Positions 34,036 to 61,844 of a stretch of DNA of 64,000 nt are shown here, in pieces. Under the pieces are notes generated by a model. That model was given only the letters and a program-made list of their open reading frames with translations. It was not told the DNA's origin and searched no databases. Numbering within the stretch: the stretch's first letter is position 1; every line of letters begins with the position of its first letter. The stretch comes from Hofstenia miamia (taxonomy: Eukaryota > Xenacoelomorpha > Acoela), in the NCBI GenBank assembly GCA_004352715.1, contig SCFE01000093.1:443649-507648 (forward strand). The letters are read 5' to 3'. Both the position numbers and the translations under genes were made by a program.

Positions 34036-35110
34036 GTTAATAGCTTGAAAAACAAGTCGGCTGGTTCATATGGCGTTCCAATTCACATTATTAAAAAACT
34101 CGATGACTGTATCCTCAGACACTTCCAGTCCATTGTAAATGATGCCATTAGCAGCTCCGTTTTTCCAACTCCTTTAAAAAAGTCAGACATTATTCCCATA
34201 TACAAAAGTGGAGACAAACAAATGCCATCAAACTACCGCCCTATTGCCATCACCAATCCCTCGCGAAATGTTTTGAAAAGCTACTTTGTGAAAAATTGTT
34301 GAGTATATAGAAGACAATAATTTAATTTCAGACAATCAATTTGCTTATAAAAAGCCATCTTCAAGTTCTCATTGTGTGTTGAGATTAACGGAGACCATAA
34401 GATCAAACTTAAACTCTAACCTTTGTTCATGTATTGTCCTCCTTGACCTGAGCAAAGCCTTTGATAGCATCGACAAGGTGTTGTTAATGGAAAAGTTATT
34501 ACACAAGAATTTTAGCGCTGATGCTGTAAAATTGCTTGAGGATTTCGTTCAGAATAGATTACAAAGAATTAAGTTAAATAATACTTTTTCGAATTATGAA
34601 ACTACCTTGCGAGGAGTGCCCCAAGGGACTGTTTTAGGTCCGCTGTTATTTACTTTGTATATCGATGACATACAATCAGTTGTGAATAAATCTGAATTAA
34701 TTTTGTATGCTGATGACATTTGTANNNNNNNNNNNNNNNNNNNNNNNNNNNNNNNNNNNNNNNNNNNNNNNNNNNNNNNNNNNNNNNNNNNNNNNNNNNN
34801 NNNNNNNNNNNNNNNNNNNNNNNNNNNNNNNNNNNNNNNNNNNNNNNNNNNNNNNNNNNNNNNNNNNNNNNNNNNNNNNNNNNNNNNNNNNNNNNNNNNN
34901 NNNNNNNNNNNNNNNNNNNNNNNNNNNNNNNNNNNNNNNNNNNNNNNNNNNNNNNNNNNNNNNNNNNNNNNNNNNNNNNNNNNNNNNNNNNNNNNNNNNN
35001 NNNNNNNNNNNNNNNNNNNNNNNNNNNNNNNNNNNNNNNNNNNNNNNNNNNNNNNNNNNNNNNNNNNAGCTGATGTTTACGTTAAAGGCGTGTTTTTTCC
35101 GCAAATGTAA
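34036..35110 (+). pseudogene. LINE reverse transcriptase, frameshifted, with internal gap
   Basis: RT blocks appear in order: NKSAGSYGVPIHIIKK, PIYKSGDKQMPSNYRPIAI, a frame change near 34290-34370, then QFAYKKPSSSS, VLLDLSKAFDSID, LRGVPQGTVLGPLLFTLYID and LILYADDIC. The catalytic YADD is intact just before a 343-N gap (34725-35067). The order and motifs fit a CR1/L2/Jockey-type non-LTR element. At least one frameshift makes it inactive. Confidence 0.85.
34725..35067. other. Assembly gap (343 N) inside the LINE
   Basis: The gap follows directly after the YADD block and hides the RT thumb and C-terminus. Confidence 0.95.
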
Positions 35111-35529
35111 TTACAAATAACTTTGACACATTTAGGTTCTGCATATTTCTTCAAATATATCTATGCAAATAAATTTATTAAGCGTATGCAGACATTTGAA
35201 GCTAGAATTGTTATTTACGGTTGCATTCTCACTTGTTAACGTATTGAATTTGGATCACTTCCCTAAGTTTCTCATATTTACACGAAATAATAACTTTTAG
35301 CATTTTATAAGATCAATTGGTCAACTTTGAAATGAATATGTTGCATGAATTACTAAATGAATCTATTGTACAGATAATGGTAACTGCAACCAAGCAGTTG
35401 AAATGTTTAGTTTCGAAATTTAGATTTAAAACAAAAATTTATAAAATATTTATAAATGGTTTCGTAAATATATTTACAAAAGTTTGCTGTAATCTTGTTA
35501 AGACAAAATATTTCAATCATTTATATAAT

Positions 35530-36098
35530 CAAGGCCTACTGTAATCACGGCCTGGCGATTTGCAGTAAAATTAACAAAAATGAGGCCACAAACACACTTC
35601 GCTGCAGACCAAGATTTGATGCAACAAATAATTTCAAGTAACCAAATCAAGGAATTAGCTATTGTACACATCTATGCACATTTTGGAGCGATTTGCTTCT
35701 TTGAAAATTGCAAAAACCACCCTCAAATATAACGAGGCCATTAACAATAAACAATCATCTTTCTTCATATCAAAATTTATGATTTGACCTCTAAAAAATC
35801 AGTGAATATTGATATAGACAAGCAAAAATGTGGCTCTAAACTTTCTACTTTGAGATGAAATATTTCTAGAAATTTAACTTACTTCTTTGCTTGTGAAAAC
35901 CTTTGTTTGAAGAACCCTTTTTTGTTGGCAAACAAATGCAATGGTTGTAATTCCACAAATTTGATGGGAATTTTTTATATTCTTTGTATTGCATATTTGG
36001 ACAAAAATTTACACTAATTCCCTACTTGCAAGAGTATTTATTGCTATTTTTCGTTTTTTGTACTGCAAATCGCCAGGCCGTGATTAAAGTAGGCCTTG
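35530..36098. mobile_element. 569-bp MITE with 38-bp terminal inverted repeats
   Basis: Left end CAAGGCCTACTGTAATCACG, continuing GCCTGGCGATTTGCAGTA. The right end is its complement with a single mismatch (CTTTAATCACG). The interior is AT-rich and non-coding. No target duplication is clear, so the superfamily is not assigned. Confidence 0.8.
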
Positions 36099-36371
36099 GA
36101 TTCACCCATTTTTATTGTATTTGTTGACAATTTGTTTTTATTTTATTTTTTATTTTATTCATAATTATTCTGAATAGAATTGTTTCGAATTATTACCACT
36201 AGGTGAATTGCTTCACGGTATCAAATAAACAATCGCAACAAGCCATAATATACACACAAAAAATTCACTTGAAGTATTTTCATAAAAAATACAGAAGTTA
36301 TTAACATAAGAAAAATACATAAAATTCTTAGAAATCTGAGAATTTTCAACTGTAAGTCTGTGAATATTAAG

Positions 36372-36796
36372 CTTTTAAAAAAAGTATGAAAGGTGAAACG
36401 ATTTGAATAATTGCAAACGATATAGGAACTCTTAAACTTTATTTACATGTCGTATCATGTCTACCATACTGCGAGGGGAACTCTGGACAATTTCCACAGT
36501 GAGCAATTTTGCAGTTTGGTGAAATACCGTGACCACAAGATCTCCCGATGTGAGCCTATTTGATTTTTTTCTTTCGGAATATTTAAAAAGAAATCAGCAG
36601 GATAACTCCAGAGATGTTAAGTGCAATAAAGGAGTGTCATTAAAAATGTACGTTTATGTTTGACCAACAATGGTAGTCATTTAAGGGATATTATTTTCCA
36701 TCCTTAATCGTAAAATAAACTTTAAGAGTTCCTTAGTGTTTGCAATTATCCAAATCGATTTACCTTTCATATTTTTCTCTATAAATTTTTTAAAAG
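36372..36796. mobile_element. 425-bp inverted-repeat element with a gag-like zinc-knuckle relic
   Basis: About 85-bp arms: left starts CTTTTAAAAAAAGTATGAAAGG-like sequence and contains ATAATTGCAAACGATATAGG and AACTCTTAAACTTTATTT; the right arm is the imperfect complement. Between the arms the reverse strand (about 36555-36440) reads GHGISPNCKIAHCGNCPEF, resembling LINE ORF1 zinc knuckles (Y-G-H-x-x-x-x-C and C-G-N-C). A LINE ORF1 fragment between inverted arms is unusual. Confidence 0.5.
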
Positions 36797-37038
36797 GGTG
36801 CGCTACTTATGCGTCATTTTGCATCTTCGATCAATTTGACTAGAAATGTCTTCATCTTAAATTTACAATGTCTTGCATTACGATGAGTTTACTCTTAAAA
36901 AATGATGGTTGGGTAAGTATTCCAGTGAAGTATATTTGTGAAGGGAATGAAAAAAATTAGTGTCGGAAGTCTTCGTGGGATCACGTTTGAGGACAAAGAA
37001 AGCATGCTGCAGATTAAGTAGAAGTTTGTCTGAAAATT

Positions 37039-37720
37039 TCATTGAAATGTAATTCCAGACCGGAAAGTCAATTTGCTTGCAATGAACTCATTAAACATTA
37101 TAAAATCTTTAAATTGAATAAGGCAGGATATTGGCATCATATTTGATTGCCTAAAGCGCTCTTTATAGGAACTGCCATTGCAAATCCACTTCAGGCATCT
37201 ATATTGAAAAACTTCAAGCTTTTGGAGAACCACTTTGGATTGATACCAGATTTCAGATGCATACATGAAAGTGGAAAGATGTAGACGTATTTGACTACTG
37301 GCCGAACGTATGCCATTTTCCAGCACTTTGGGAAAAACTTCATGGAAAAAGTGCCGAGTTTAAAAACGTTGAATGCCAGACTCTGTAATGCAAATCTCAG
37401 AAACTCTCCAGGGAAACTATTTAGTCCGCATCAAATTAAGCATGATCCCAGTTCAAGTGTAACATCTATTGAGAATGATAGGCTATTTTAGGACTGAAAA
37501 TCTGAAAAGTTTCACATTGTGGTTCGTAGAATTTCGAAAAATGATAGTTTAGAGCTTCTGCTTGTTGTTCAGGACCAATAATTAATCAACGGTGTATAAC
37601 TCCATCCAGCGACACGCATTAGGCTGATTAAAATCTCCAATACGAAGTATACGTCCATGCTATTATGAAAAAATTCGACGTAGGTAGTTTGTAATAGTAA
37701 CTCAGGGTAGCACATAAATA
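37039..37720 (-). pseudogene. LINE remnant: endonuclease and RT C-terminus (reverse strand)
   Basis: The reverse strand at about 37660-37590 reads RIGDFNQPNACRWMELYTVD, the AP-endonuclease G-D-F-N-x-P-x-x-x-W block. At 37326-37039 it reads LHLSTFMYASEIWY, then LEVFQYRCLKWICNG and MMPISCLIQF. This matches the C-terminal region after LINE RTs (Y-x-x-E-x-W, Q-x-R-x-L-R-W-I, L-P-x). The RT core in between is deleted. Confidence 0.65.
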
Positions 37721-38419
37721 TCGGAGTGCTCTATATTTTTCCTCAGCAATCAACGTAACACTGCATTGAATCTATTCTCCATTATAATAGGTGTGTCGTT
37801 CTTGACATTTATTGGGATATTGAAATTTTCAAAAAACGCCTGAAAATATTCATAATCTGAATAGCGCTCTATCAAGCGAATCATGGTAATTGATTATCAT
37901 GCAATAAATCCTAGCGCCATGAAAGAGTTAATTTAACACTTGAGGCTTACCTCACAAAATACTTTCCTGAAAAAAATTATTAATGGAGCTCGCAAAATAA
38001 TAAAAGCCTTGGCTTACTGACCAATGCAAAAATTTAATCCAAAAAAACATGACACGTTTATATCCTATTCAAATTTACTGACACCTGAAAGTTTTTCTTT
38101 ATATATAGAAAGCCAGAAATCTAAAAAATTATAATGAATATGTAAATCAGAATTTAAAACCCTGTCAAATCAAAGGAGTAAATTGAATTTTATTATTGAA
38201 ATTTCTAATTGCAGCAAATCTGAAACCTTGTTCAGTAGAAAAAATTGTAAACTCAAAAGGCAAACATCTTACTACCAATTACGAATTCTCTAATGTATTA
38301 AACCAGACTTTTATTAGCTTGGGCAATTAAAAGGGTCTCAATCTAGTATATCACAATAATTTTGAGTATAAAAATTACCATTTTACTTTTCGTTTCACAA
38401 CGAGTTTAGTATGTATGTA

Positions 38420-39650
38420 TAGCAATCAATAAACTGAAAGCTTATAAGTCAAACGGCATTTCCAAAATTCCAATTTGGTTCCTTAAAGAAACGACTAGAG
38501 CTATTTCGAAGCCCTTAAGCTTTATCTTTAATGAATGCATAAAATCCAATTCTTCCCAGGCAATACTCAATGTCCTAAATATTATAGACCCATATCAATA
38601 ATCTCGCCACTAAATAAAGATTTTGAGAGCCTTTTACATAACAAACTTCCTTTCATTTAGATAAATACAAACTATTATCAAAAACGCAATTTAGATTTCG
38701 GAAGACGATTGTTTGTACAAAGGCATCGGAAGTAGAAAAAAAATATTGAGATGTCTCCTTGATTCTAATCAATTTGCAGTGATAGCTTCCTTTGACCTAT
38801 CTAAGGCTTTTAATTCTATTAATCACGATATTTTATTAAAAAAGTTCTTCAAGTAGTGTCATTCTATCAAATTACGTAAGCTATGTCAAAAAATGGTGTC
38901 CAAGGAACAATCCTAGAACCTTTGCTATTCAATCGATACGTAAATATTGTTCAAATATTCTGCATGCATAAATTGCGTATTAATATAAATAAAATGCAAT
39001 TTTGCATAATCCAACCTTTTAGGAAAGAAATAGATATTTCTAGATTTTCAATTAATTTCTGCAGTATTTCCATATCACCTGTCGAAAAGTTTAAATATTT
39101 AGGAACTACAATTGATTCAAAACTTAATGTCAAACCGCATGTTAACACTATTGTTAAAAAAAGTAACAATGTGTAAGAAATTTATCCCGAGTCTCCCAAC
39201 AACTACCTCCTATTGTAATAATACAGATTTTATTAGAAGCAACTTAAATTATACGAACATTTTGTTCAATGACATAAATTGCGAAACTGTAAGAAAGCTT
39301 AAAGCACAATTGAAGTGGAAACTAAATGTCTGAAAAAAGATTCTTCTTATACCAAAGATTATATCATCTACTTTTTTCCCTAAACAATTAATTATCTACA
39401 ATGGTAGTTTTTTCCGTTAAAATAATAAATAAAATACCACCCTACCACGAAATTTCATTTCCAATAATTTTTCTATAGCGACATGAAAGATCACGAAACT
39501 TTTCATGCATTAAATTTAATAAAAGAATTATGGGCCAATCGTTTATAAACACCGCAATTCACAACTGGAATCGATTACGAAAAGATTTAAAGAACCATTG
39601 ACAAATTAGAAAATTCAAGAAGCAGTGAATTCCTTCATGCTCAAATAAAA
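38420..39650 (+). pseudogene. LINE reverse transcriptase remnant
   Basis: Successive pieces in shifting frames: KAYKSNGISKIPIWFLKE and ISKPLSFIFNECIKSN at 38440-38550, VIASFDLSKAFNSINHDILL near 38780-38840, GVQGTILEPLLFNRYVN at 38895, SISPVEKFKYLGTTIDSKL near 39070, and QSFINTAIHNWNRLRKDLKN near 39540-39600. The YADD block is deleted. A dead non-LTR element of CR1/Jockey type. Confidence 0.8.
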
Positions 39651-40029
39651 ATTCCTCTTCGGAAGATCTTTGTTAGGATTTAAGTTTTATAAAAGTGATT
39701 ATACAATTTCTCGTCATTAACCATTAATCCATAGTCTAAGCCACACTATTTATCTGTTTTGAATCCTATTGTAAATATTTCCTTTTTATCGTTTTTTGGA
39801 TTTCATGACACTATTCTGCTAATTTATCAGTGTTTCTTTGTTATAAGAATTAACAGAATAAAGAGAATCTTATCTTATCCTATCTATATTAGCCTACCTT
39901 TAAGACCAATTGCATCAAATAGTGGATCGATATATGAAAAATTATCAAAACGTCTCAATACAGTAATTGTTTAGTTTGCCAGAAAGCCGAATAAATTGCA
40001 GGTTAGAATCTGTTTTAAAAGAATTATAA

Positions 40030-40335
40030 ACAAAAGCAACCGATTAATATCGATTATATTCACTTGATGTTAAATGCTTGCATACCAAAGTTCCTTTAGT
40101 TGATGCTGCTGATTATGCAATAACATCAAACTATTCAGATTAGACAATGAAACCTTAAAAACATTGATATTACTCTGCACAAAAATACCCTTTGTGAATT
40201 GCAAGGAAATTTATATTTACAAGAAATGGTGCTGCAATGGGAAATTGCCTTGAACAGACACTCGCAAATACATATAGTCATTTCAACAAAAATAGGGACA
40301 TTGGTATGAAAATACCAATTAACCAGAAATAGAAT
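40030..40335 (+). pseudogene. Penelope-like reverse transcriptase fragment
   Basis: Reads YSLDVKCLHTKVPLVDAADY, fitting the Penelope RT block S-x-D-V-K-S-L-F-T-N-V-P-L. After a frame change it reads FTRNGAAMGNCLEQTLANTY, fitting Q-x-x-G-x-A-M-G-S-x-L-S-x-x-L-A-N-x-Y. No GIY-YIG domain is readable downstream. Confidence 0.7.
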
Positions 40336-40349
40336 ATTCATACATTATT

Positions 40350-41460
40350 CGAAAGCTAAGAATATGTAGAATTCAAATTTTTAAATTTCATTTTATTCTA
40401 ATATATTATTTTTTCTTTATATAAACACTACTGAAATTTATTCCTATACTGAAATAATTAAATGTAATATGTGATTGTACACTGCGCCCAAATAAGAAAA
40501 TTTTTTCATGTGACCCGCATGGAGTAAGCCTTCAATATTGCGCCACTACTTGAGTAACATAGCCACACAACATAGCACTGCGGATGAAAGCATGTAACGT
40601 CCTACAACAAATTTTTAGAATTTTATCTGACATTTATTCAAAACATCAAATACCACAATTTTTTCCCTAAAACCATGCCCAATAATTGCCTGTCATATAT
40701 GTGTATATATATATTTTTTTATTACAGTTTTCTGCTGGTTGGATAAGTACATCATTTTTAAAAAATATTTTTCTAAATCCAAATTGAGTTTATGAAAACG
40801 GATAATATCTTTGGATATAATCAAATATTCGATTAAACCTTAGTTTTACAAAACCTTTACCTGGGGTTGTGATAGAAATCAGAGTGGGAATCTACCCCAA
40901 ACAGCGAGTCGAATCGGAGGTCATTTACAAACATCAGGGTGGAAGACCATTAGCAGATTTGAGGAGCAATGTAAGAAGTCAAACGTTTGAAGCTTTGAAA
41001 TTGTTTCGTATTTTTTTATCGATAATATTATGTTAAAACATTTTGCGGTTATTATACTACTAGTAGCCTTTCTTTGATCCAATCGGTTCCCGGTCATTGT
41101 TTCACGGGTGAGGTGGTAGGTCGAAAAACGACCCGTTTCCAATCTGATAGAAATTCATCATTAATGAGGAGAAAAGTTCTATTTTTTAATAAAGCGGAAT
41201 ATCAAATGCTTCTCTGAAGAAGTCTTAAAATACTTAGAATTAACGCATTTTTAAAATCTATAGTTGTTCAATGCTCATCATAACCTGAATCTGTTACTTT
41301 ATCTAAATGATATATAACTTCATTTCACGTTAGAAGCAGTTATAAAGACTTTCTACGTATGATATTAATTGTGTAACATATCATGTAACATTAAAATATA
41401 TAAAACAGTAATACAAAATATTTAGAAAAATAAAAAAAATTTTCAACACGAACAAAAGTA
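40350..41460. other. 3' flank of TGS1, no recognised feature
   Basis: AT-rich. No gene recognised. The TGS1 3' UTR must start in this interval on the reverse strand. Confidence 0.4.
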
Positions 41461-41467
41461 AAAACAT

Positions 41468-56973
<15,506 letters not shown>

Positions 56974-57465
56974 ACATTAACTCAACTAAAATGATAACCT
57001 CGAGCTTAACAATGTAAATATACGAAAAATAAAAATCTCAAATTCAAAAGATTAAGGAATTCTGAATTACATGTATTGTGTTTGCACACAATTTCTCTTG
57101 ACATGGTGAAAATGTAATTCGAAATATCCAAAAGGACGATTAAAAAAGAAAATTAGATACTGATAGTTGATACCCACCAATTGCCTTTGTGTTAAACTAA
57201 TAAAAATAATTTTATACGAAATACATATTTAGAGAAAACAATTAACTTCAAGAAAACAAAATGTACCAGCATGTTAATGCTAAAGACCGAAATCAATGTC
57301 AATCAATATACAAAAAATGAATATAAGGGTTAAAAAATCACTCGAATTCACGAGGTGTACAAAAGCACATTACCTCACGAGGCGTATTACTATAAAGAAA
57401 TATATATATGGAATACAAAATAAGCTAAGTTCAATGAAATAAAACTACAAAATTCATGAAAATGA

Positions 57466-57713
57466 TCATTTATAAATATCTAGAGAGTTTTCAAATATGC
57501 TGGCAAGATCTTCAGCTGAAGACATACCACCCGGCGCAAGACGCAGAACTCGTTCTTGGGGTAACGAAGATTTAACAAGAGAATCAATGTCTGCACTCGT
57601 ATAACCAAGAGCTTTGATGCCATTGGGCACTTGGAGTTTATCCATATAACGAAGAAGAGTGTCACTGAGGATCTTTCCACCGTCTTCAATCTTTAAATTA
57701 GTAACATCAGTGC
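57466..57713 (-). CDS. ADHFE1: ADHFE1 last exon
   Basis: Acceptor TTATCACAG. Encodes [18 protein letters not shown] and ends SLDIYK-TAA. Confidence 0.93.
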
Positions 57714-59159
57714 CTGTGATAAAATGATGGTAAATGTACAATTTACAAACTTAAAGTGCGTTTTAATCAACACAAAATAGACTTATTTAAAGAAATAGTA
57801 CATATTGCCTATATATGATCAAAGATGAATTCATATCAATGTATATCTGAGGCAAAATATTGTTTTTAAGAAATTGAATCATACCTAGCAGACCAGCCGC
57901 TTGGAGATGTCTTTCGGGACAACTTGTGCTGGTATAACGAAATACCGCTGGACTAGTGATGACAACGGATAATCCATGAGGAATAATAGGATGTTTATCA
58001 TCATATCCTTTAGGATGATAGTCGCGAACCTAAATAAAAAAGTATGCAACTTGATTTATTGTTTGAATATAACTACAATTGCATCGTCGGAAACAACACT
58101 GGGGCGAAGTGAGTATATATAGGCCGCTAGGACATCCCACTGAAACCTTTTGACGTTGGTGTGCACATTAGTAGGCTTATTTGGCGCCAGCGGGCGCGGC
58201 AATGATGTAATTGTGTTACATTTTGAACAATCGGTCGTAGATAATATAATTTTGTTTGTCAACATTGTAGAAATATTATAACAAAACAAAATATAGTACA
58301 AGTTTTTCCAATAACGTCGGAGATAGACAACCTTACATAGCCAGACAGTTAAAATGGGTCGAAATGGGACGGCCTATATTACTACTAAGTGAATCTCAAT
58401 ATTAAAGAAGCAACACATTCCTAAATAATACTGAAGTCAAGCTAAATGAGACATTTAATGTATCACAAATCAATCATAGTGAATACAATTGAGAAGGCAT
58501 ACTTGGCCTGCAATTGCATAGGAGAGTCCATGACACAGATGCACTCCTGCATTGCCAAAACCAATAGCAGCTAAACAACTAGCCAAATGCATCTGACTTC
58601 GCGCTTCAACGTCTTCAGCAGACTCAACTGAACGAAACATGTATTTATTACAGATGGAGAGCGCATGTCTCGCCCAAACATCGCTAATAGGGTTGCTGCC
58701 CTTCATGCACAAGTTTAAATTTGGAATAGAAATCAATCTCATAATAGAAAGAAATTGTTCATGGTAATGAAAATATTTATAAATTAAACTTTCGAATGAT
58801 TCTATTTCATTTGTTTCAAATAGCAGTGTTTAAGCTTTCATTTAGACAGAAGCTTCTGTTCGTCATGATTAGATTCATACTAGACAATTAAAAACGTTTC
58901 CTAAAAAATAGTTAATCAATGCTAACCTATCATAACTTGATTTTTAAACAAATGCATGAATAAGCTGCCTGATAAGCAGGTCGATAAAGAGGGTTGAGCG
59001 GTCGTGGTTTTCGCCGATTATAGGGCAGAGCAGTAAACGACTCCAACGCGTGACAAAGCACATCGAAACCAGAGAATGTAGCTACCGATCGTGGCATTGA
59101 CAAGGTGTTAAGAGGGTCAACTATTCCCAGAGTTGGACGAAGGCTACGATGAGCAATTC
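57466..59159 (-). CDS. ADHFE1: Hydroxyacid-oxoacid transhydrogenase, C-terminal half
   Basis: ADHFE1 is a mitochondrial iron-dependent alcohol dehydrogenase-family enzyme that oxidises 4-hydroxybutyrate to succinic semialdehyde while reducing 2-oxoglutarate to D-2-hydroxyglutarate. Exons, reading leftward: 59159-58969, 58700-58503, 58029-57885, 57713-57466. Together they give [85 protein letters not shown] (metal-binding His residues in the two H-containing blocks), [17 protein letters not shown] and [11 protein letters not shown], all collinear with the animal enzyme. Phases agree throughout. One intron needs a GC donor (58968). The N-terminal Rossmann half is missing, presumably in the 1000-N gap upstream or beyond. 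Its stop lies 492 bp before the TGS1 start, same strand. Confidence 0.93.
57885..58029 (-). CDS. ADHFE1: ADHFE1 exon (penultimate)
   Basis: Acceptor TTTATTTAG, donor G|GTATGA. Encodes [18 protein letters not shown] and [12 protein letters not shown]. Confidence 0.93.
58503..58700 (-). CDS. ADHFE1: ADHFE1 exon (third from end)
   Basis: Sixty-six codons, phase 0 at both ends. Acceptor reads CATGAAG, not preceded by a pyrimidine tract; donor CAA|GTATGC. Encodes [14 protein letters not shown] and [19 protein letters not shown]. Confidence 0.9.
58969..59159 (-). CDS. ADHFE1: ADHFE1 exon (fourth from end)
   Basis: Acceptor TTTGTTTAG. Ends ...YRPAYQ at a CAG|GCAGCT junction, so the donor is GC rather than GT. 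Confidence 0.88.
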
Positions 59160-59240
59160 CTAAACAAATTCACTTTACAAAGCTGATTATAAAACAATAT
59201 TTTGTGAATTCCCTTAATGATGAACAAACGTGATTATTAT

Positions 59241-60240
59241 NNNNNNNNNNNNNNNNNNNNNNNNNNNNNNNNNNNNNNNNNNNNNNNNNNNNNNNNNNNN
59301 NNNNNNNNNNNNNNNNNNNNNNNNNNNNNNNNNNNNNNNNNNNNNNNNNNNNNNNNNNNNNNNNNNNNNNNNNNNNNNNNNNNNNNNNNNNNNNNNNNNN
59401 NNNNNNNNNNNNNNNNNNNNNNNNNNNNNNNNNNNNNNNNNNNNNNNNNNNNNNNNNNNNNNNNNNNNNNNNNNNNNNNNNNNNNNNNNNNNNNNNNNNN
59501 NNNNNNNNNNNNNNNNNNNNNNNNNNNNNNNNNNNNNNNNNNNNNNNNNNNNNNNNNNNNNNNNNNNNNNNNNNNNNNNNNNNNNNNNNNNNNNNNNNNN
59601 NNNNNNNNNNNNNNNNNNNNNNNNNNNNNNNNNNNNNNNNNNNNNNNNNNNNNNNNNNNNNNNNNNNNNNNNNNNNNNNNNNNNNNNNNNNNNNNNNNNN
59701 NNNNNNNNNNNNNNNNNNNNNNNNNNNNNNNNNNNNNNNNNNNNNNNNNNNNNNNNNNNNNNNNNNNNNNNNNNNNNNNNNNNNNNNNNNNNNNNNNNNN
59801 NNNNNNNNNNNNNNNNNNNNNNNNNNNNNNNNNNNNNNNNNNNNNNNNNNNNNNNNNNNNNNNNNNNNNNNNNNNNNNNNNNNNNNNNNNNNNNNNNNNN
59901 NNNNNNNNNNNNNNNNNNNNNNNNNNNNNNNNNNNNNNNNNNNNNNNNNNNNNNNNNNNNNNNNNNNNNNNNNNNNNNNNNNNNNNNNNNNNNNNNNNNN
60001 NNNNNNNNNNNNNNNNNNNNNNNNNNNNNNNNNNNNNNNNNNNNNNNNNNNNNNNNNNNNNNNNNNNNNNNNNNNNNNNNNNNNNNNNNNNNNNNNNNNN
60101 NNNNNNNNNNNNNNNNNNNNNNNNNNNNNNNNNNNNNNNNNNNNNNNNNNNNNNNNNNNNNNNNNNNNNNNNNNNNNNNNNNNNNNNNNNNNNNNNNNNN
60201 NNNNNNNNNNNNNNNNNNNNNNNNNNNNNNNNNNNNNNNN
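59241..60240. other. Assembly gap (1000 N)
   Basis: Default-size gap where upstream ADHFE1 exons are expected. Confidence 0.95.
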
Positions 60241-61844
60241 TCGCAAGAGAGATTCCCTAACTACTTGGGGAGGGGCGATTGAATTTTTCTCGGTGTCTTT
60301 GAATTGAAAAGCCATAGGAATCTTGCAGTTACAAGAGATGCTAATGGTTACAATACCTAAAACCATTGGCGTTGCGCGGAAATTTCTGAAACTCGAGCAA
60401 CCTGAATTGAAATCTTACTCAATTTTATATCTTCTTAAAGGAAACCAGTATTTAATGTTAGATATGGTATGGTCTTGAAATAAAACCACGGTTTTGGTAG
60501 TGCCCTATCAAAAAACGACGCCGTTAATCAACGTTTATTCGTAATAAGACGCAACTTAAAGAAATACAAAGTTGTTTAAAACCATAATGATGCAAAATAG
60601 CAAAGCTTTCAACGCAGTTTGTTCAAATGAATTCGAAATTCAAACTGAAGCAGAAATTAAGTATACTGAAATGGCTTGATCAAAATTTTTAGTTATAAAT
60701 AAACAAAACTTTTACGTGATTTTAAGAGCGACTTATATATATAAGGCCAGCGAGCCGAATATTTCGTTCATTAACATGCGGTTAGATTGGACATCTGATT
60801 GCTCTTTTCAGGCAATCTCTTACACATATATAGATTAATAGCGATAAAAACAAAATAATTCAAATGCAATCCCTATATATTGTCACGCAGCCAAATATTT
60901 ATGGTTAAACTTGAGAGCTAAATGTTCGGTCAGATGCTCTTATATATAGATCTCTCTTGGGTTATTCTCATTCTTCATCGACTAACAAAAATGGTAATAT
61001 TTTAAGAAAACTAATTTTACCTTTACAGCGTGCAGCATTAACAATAGCGAATTGATACATGCATTAATTATCTAAAGCTAGTTCGCTATTGCAGTTATTC
61101 ATTGCTCATTATAAAAAATACGGTTAAAAACTTATCTTCCATTGGTGCCTAAAAACAATGTGGAGAAAAACTGAAATAGAAAATTAAAGCTGAAATGTGC
61201 GAACTTTTTGAATTGAAAGTGAAATACTGGAAATCCAATTAAAAATTACCTCGATTTTACCTCAGTTGAACACGCTAGTTCTATTTTATTAAAATTTAAT
61301 CGACAATTACTTATACAGTAAGAATTAAAATACGATACAGTATTCTAACCAAAATACATTTTCGTAAAAGCAAATTAGCATGAGAGCGAATTTAACTGAT
61401 ATTTATCATTATAAACATTGAAATCCCGGGGAGATTTAGCAGCGCGTTAGTTCGTCTTAATTTGTTATTTGTTTAGTTCGATTTAGTTTGTTTATTTGGC
61501 ATAAGCAATGCCACAAAAAGTAGTTTCTGAAGGAACCAATCCACAATGATTGGCTGAATCTACTGGCTTAACAAAGGGAATACTGAATGCTTTCCAAACA
61601 GTCAATATATTTATTAGGACTACAATATCGAGTTTTTAGGTATATCAGAGTCCTATTCTGTTATAATCGACACCCAATCATATTTTGTAGAGCATTCTCA
61701 ATATTTGACGATATGAGAAAAATGCGGAATGATATTGATGCTAAGAAATATACAGATAAAAATCTGGTGTTAAGAAAAATTTTTCTTACTTTTGCAGTTT
61801 CAAATGAACACATGGTAGTTTTGCTTTGACTGCATAACATAACT
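60241..61844. other. No recognised gene
   Basis: The reverse strand is open at 60366-60241 (MAFQFKDTEKNS, APPQVVRESLLR), but this does not match the N-terminal half of ADHFE1 that I would expect. No other exon recognised. Confidence 0.35.

Noticed and set aside
23958-35104. Long open readings made mostly of unknown residues across the N gaps
   Set aside because: They are open only because Ns cannot give stops.
58056-58301. 81-codon reverse-strand reading inside an ADHFE1 intron
   Set aside because: Lies within a well-defined intron and has no motif; the local higher GC may be an old repeat.
60241-60366. Reverse-strand open stretch as the N-terminal exon of ADHFE1
   Set aside because: The readable residues do not match the conserved N-terminal part of the enzyme, and the frame runs into Ns.
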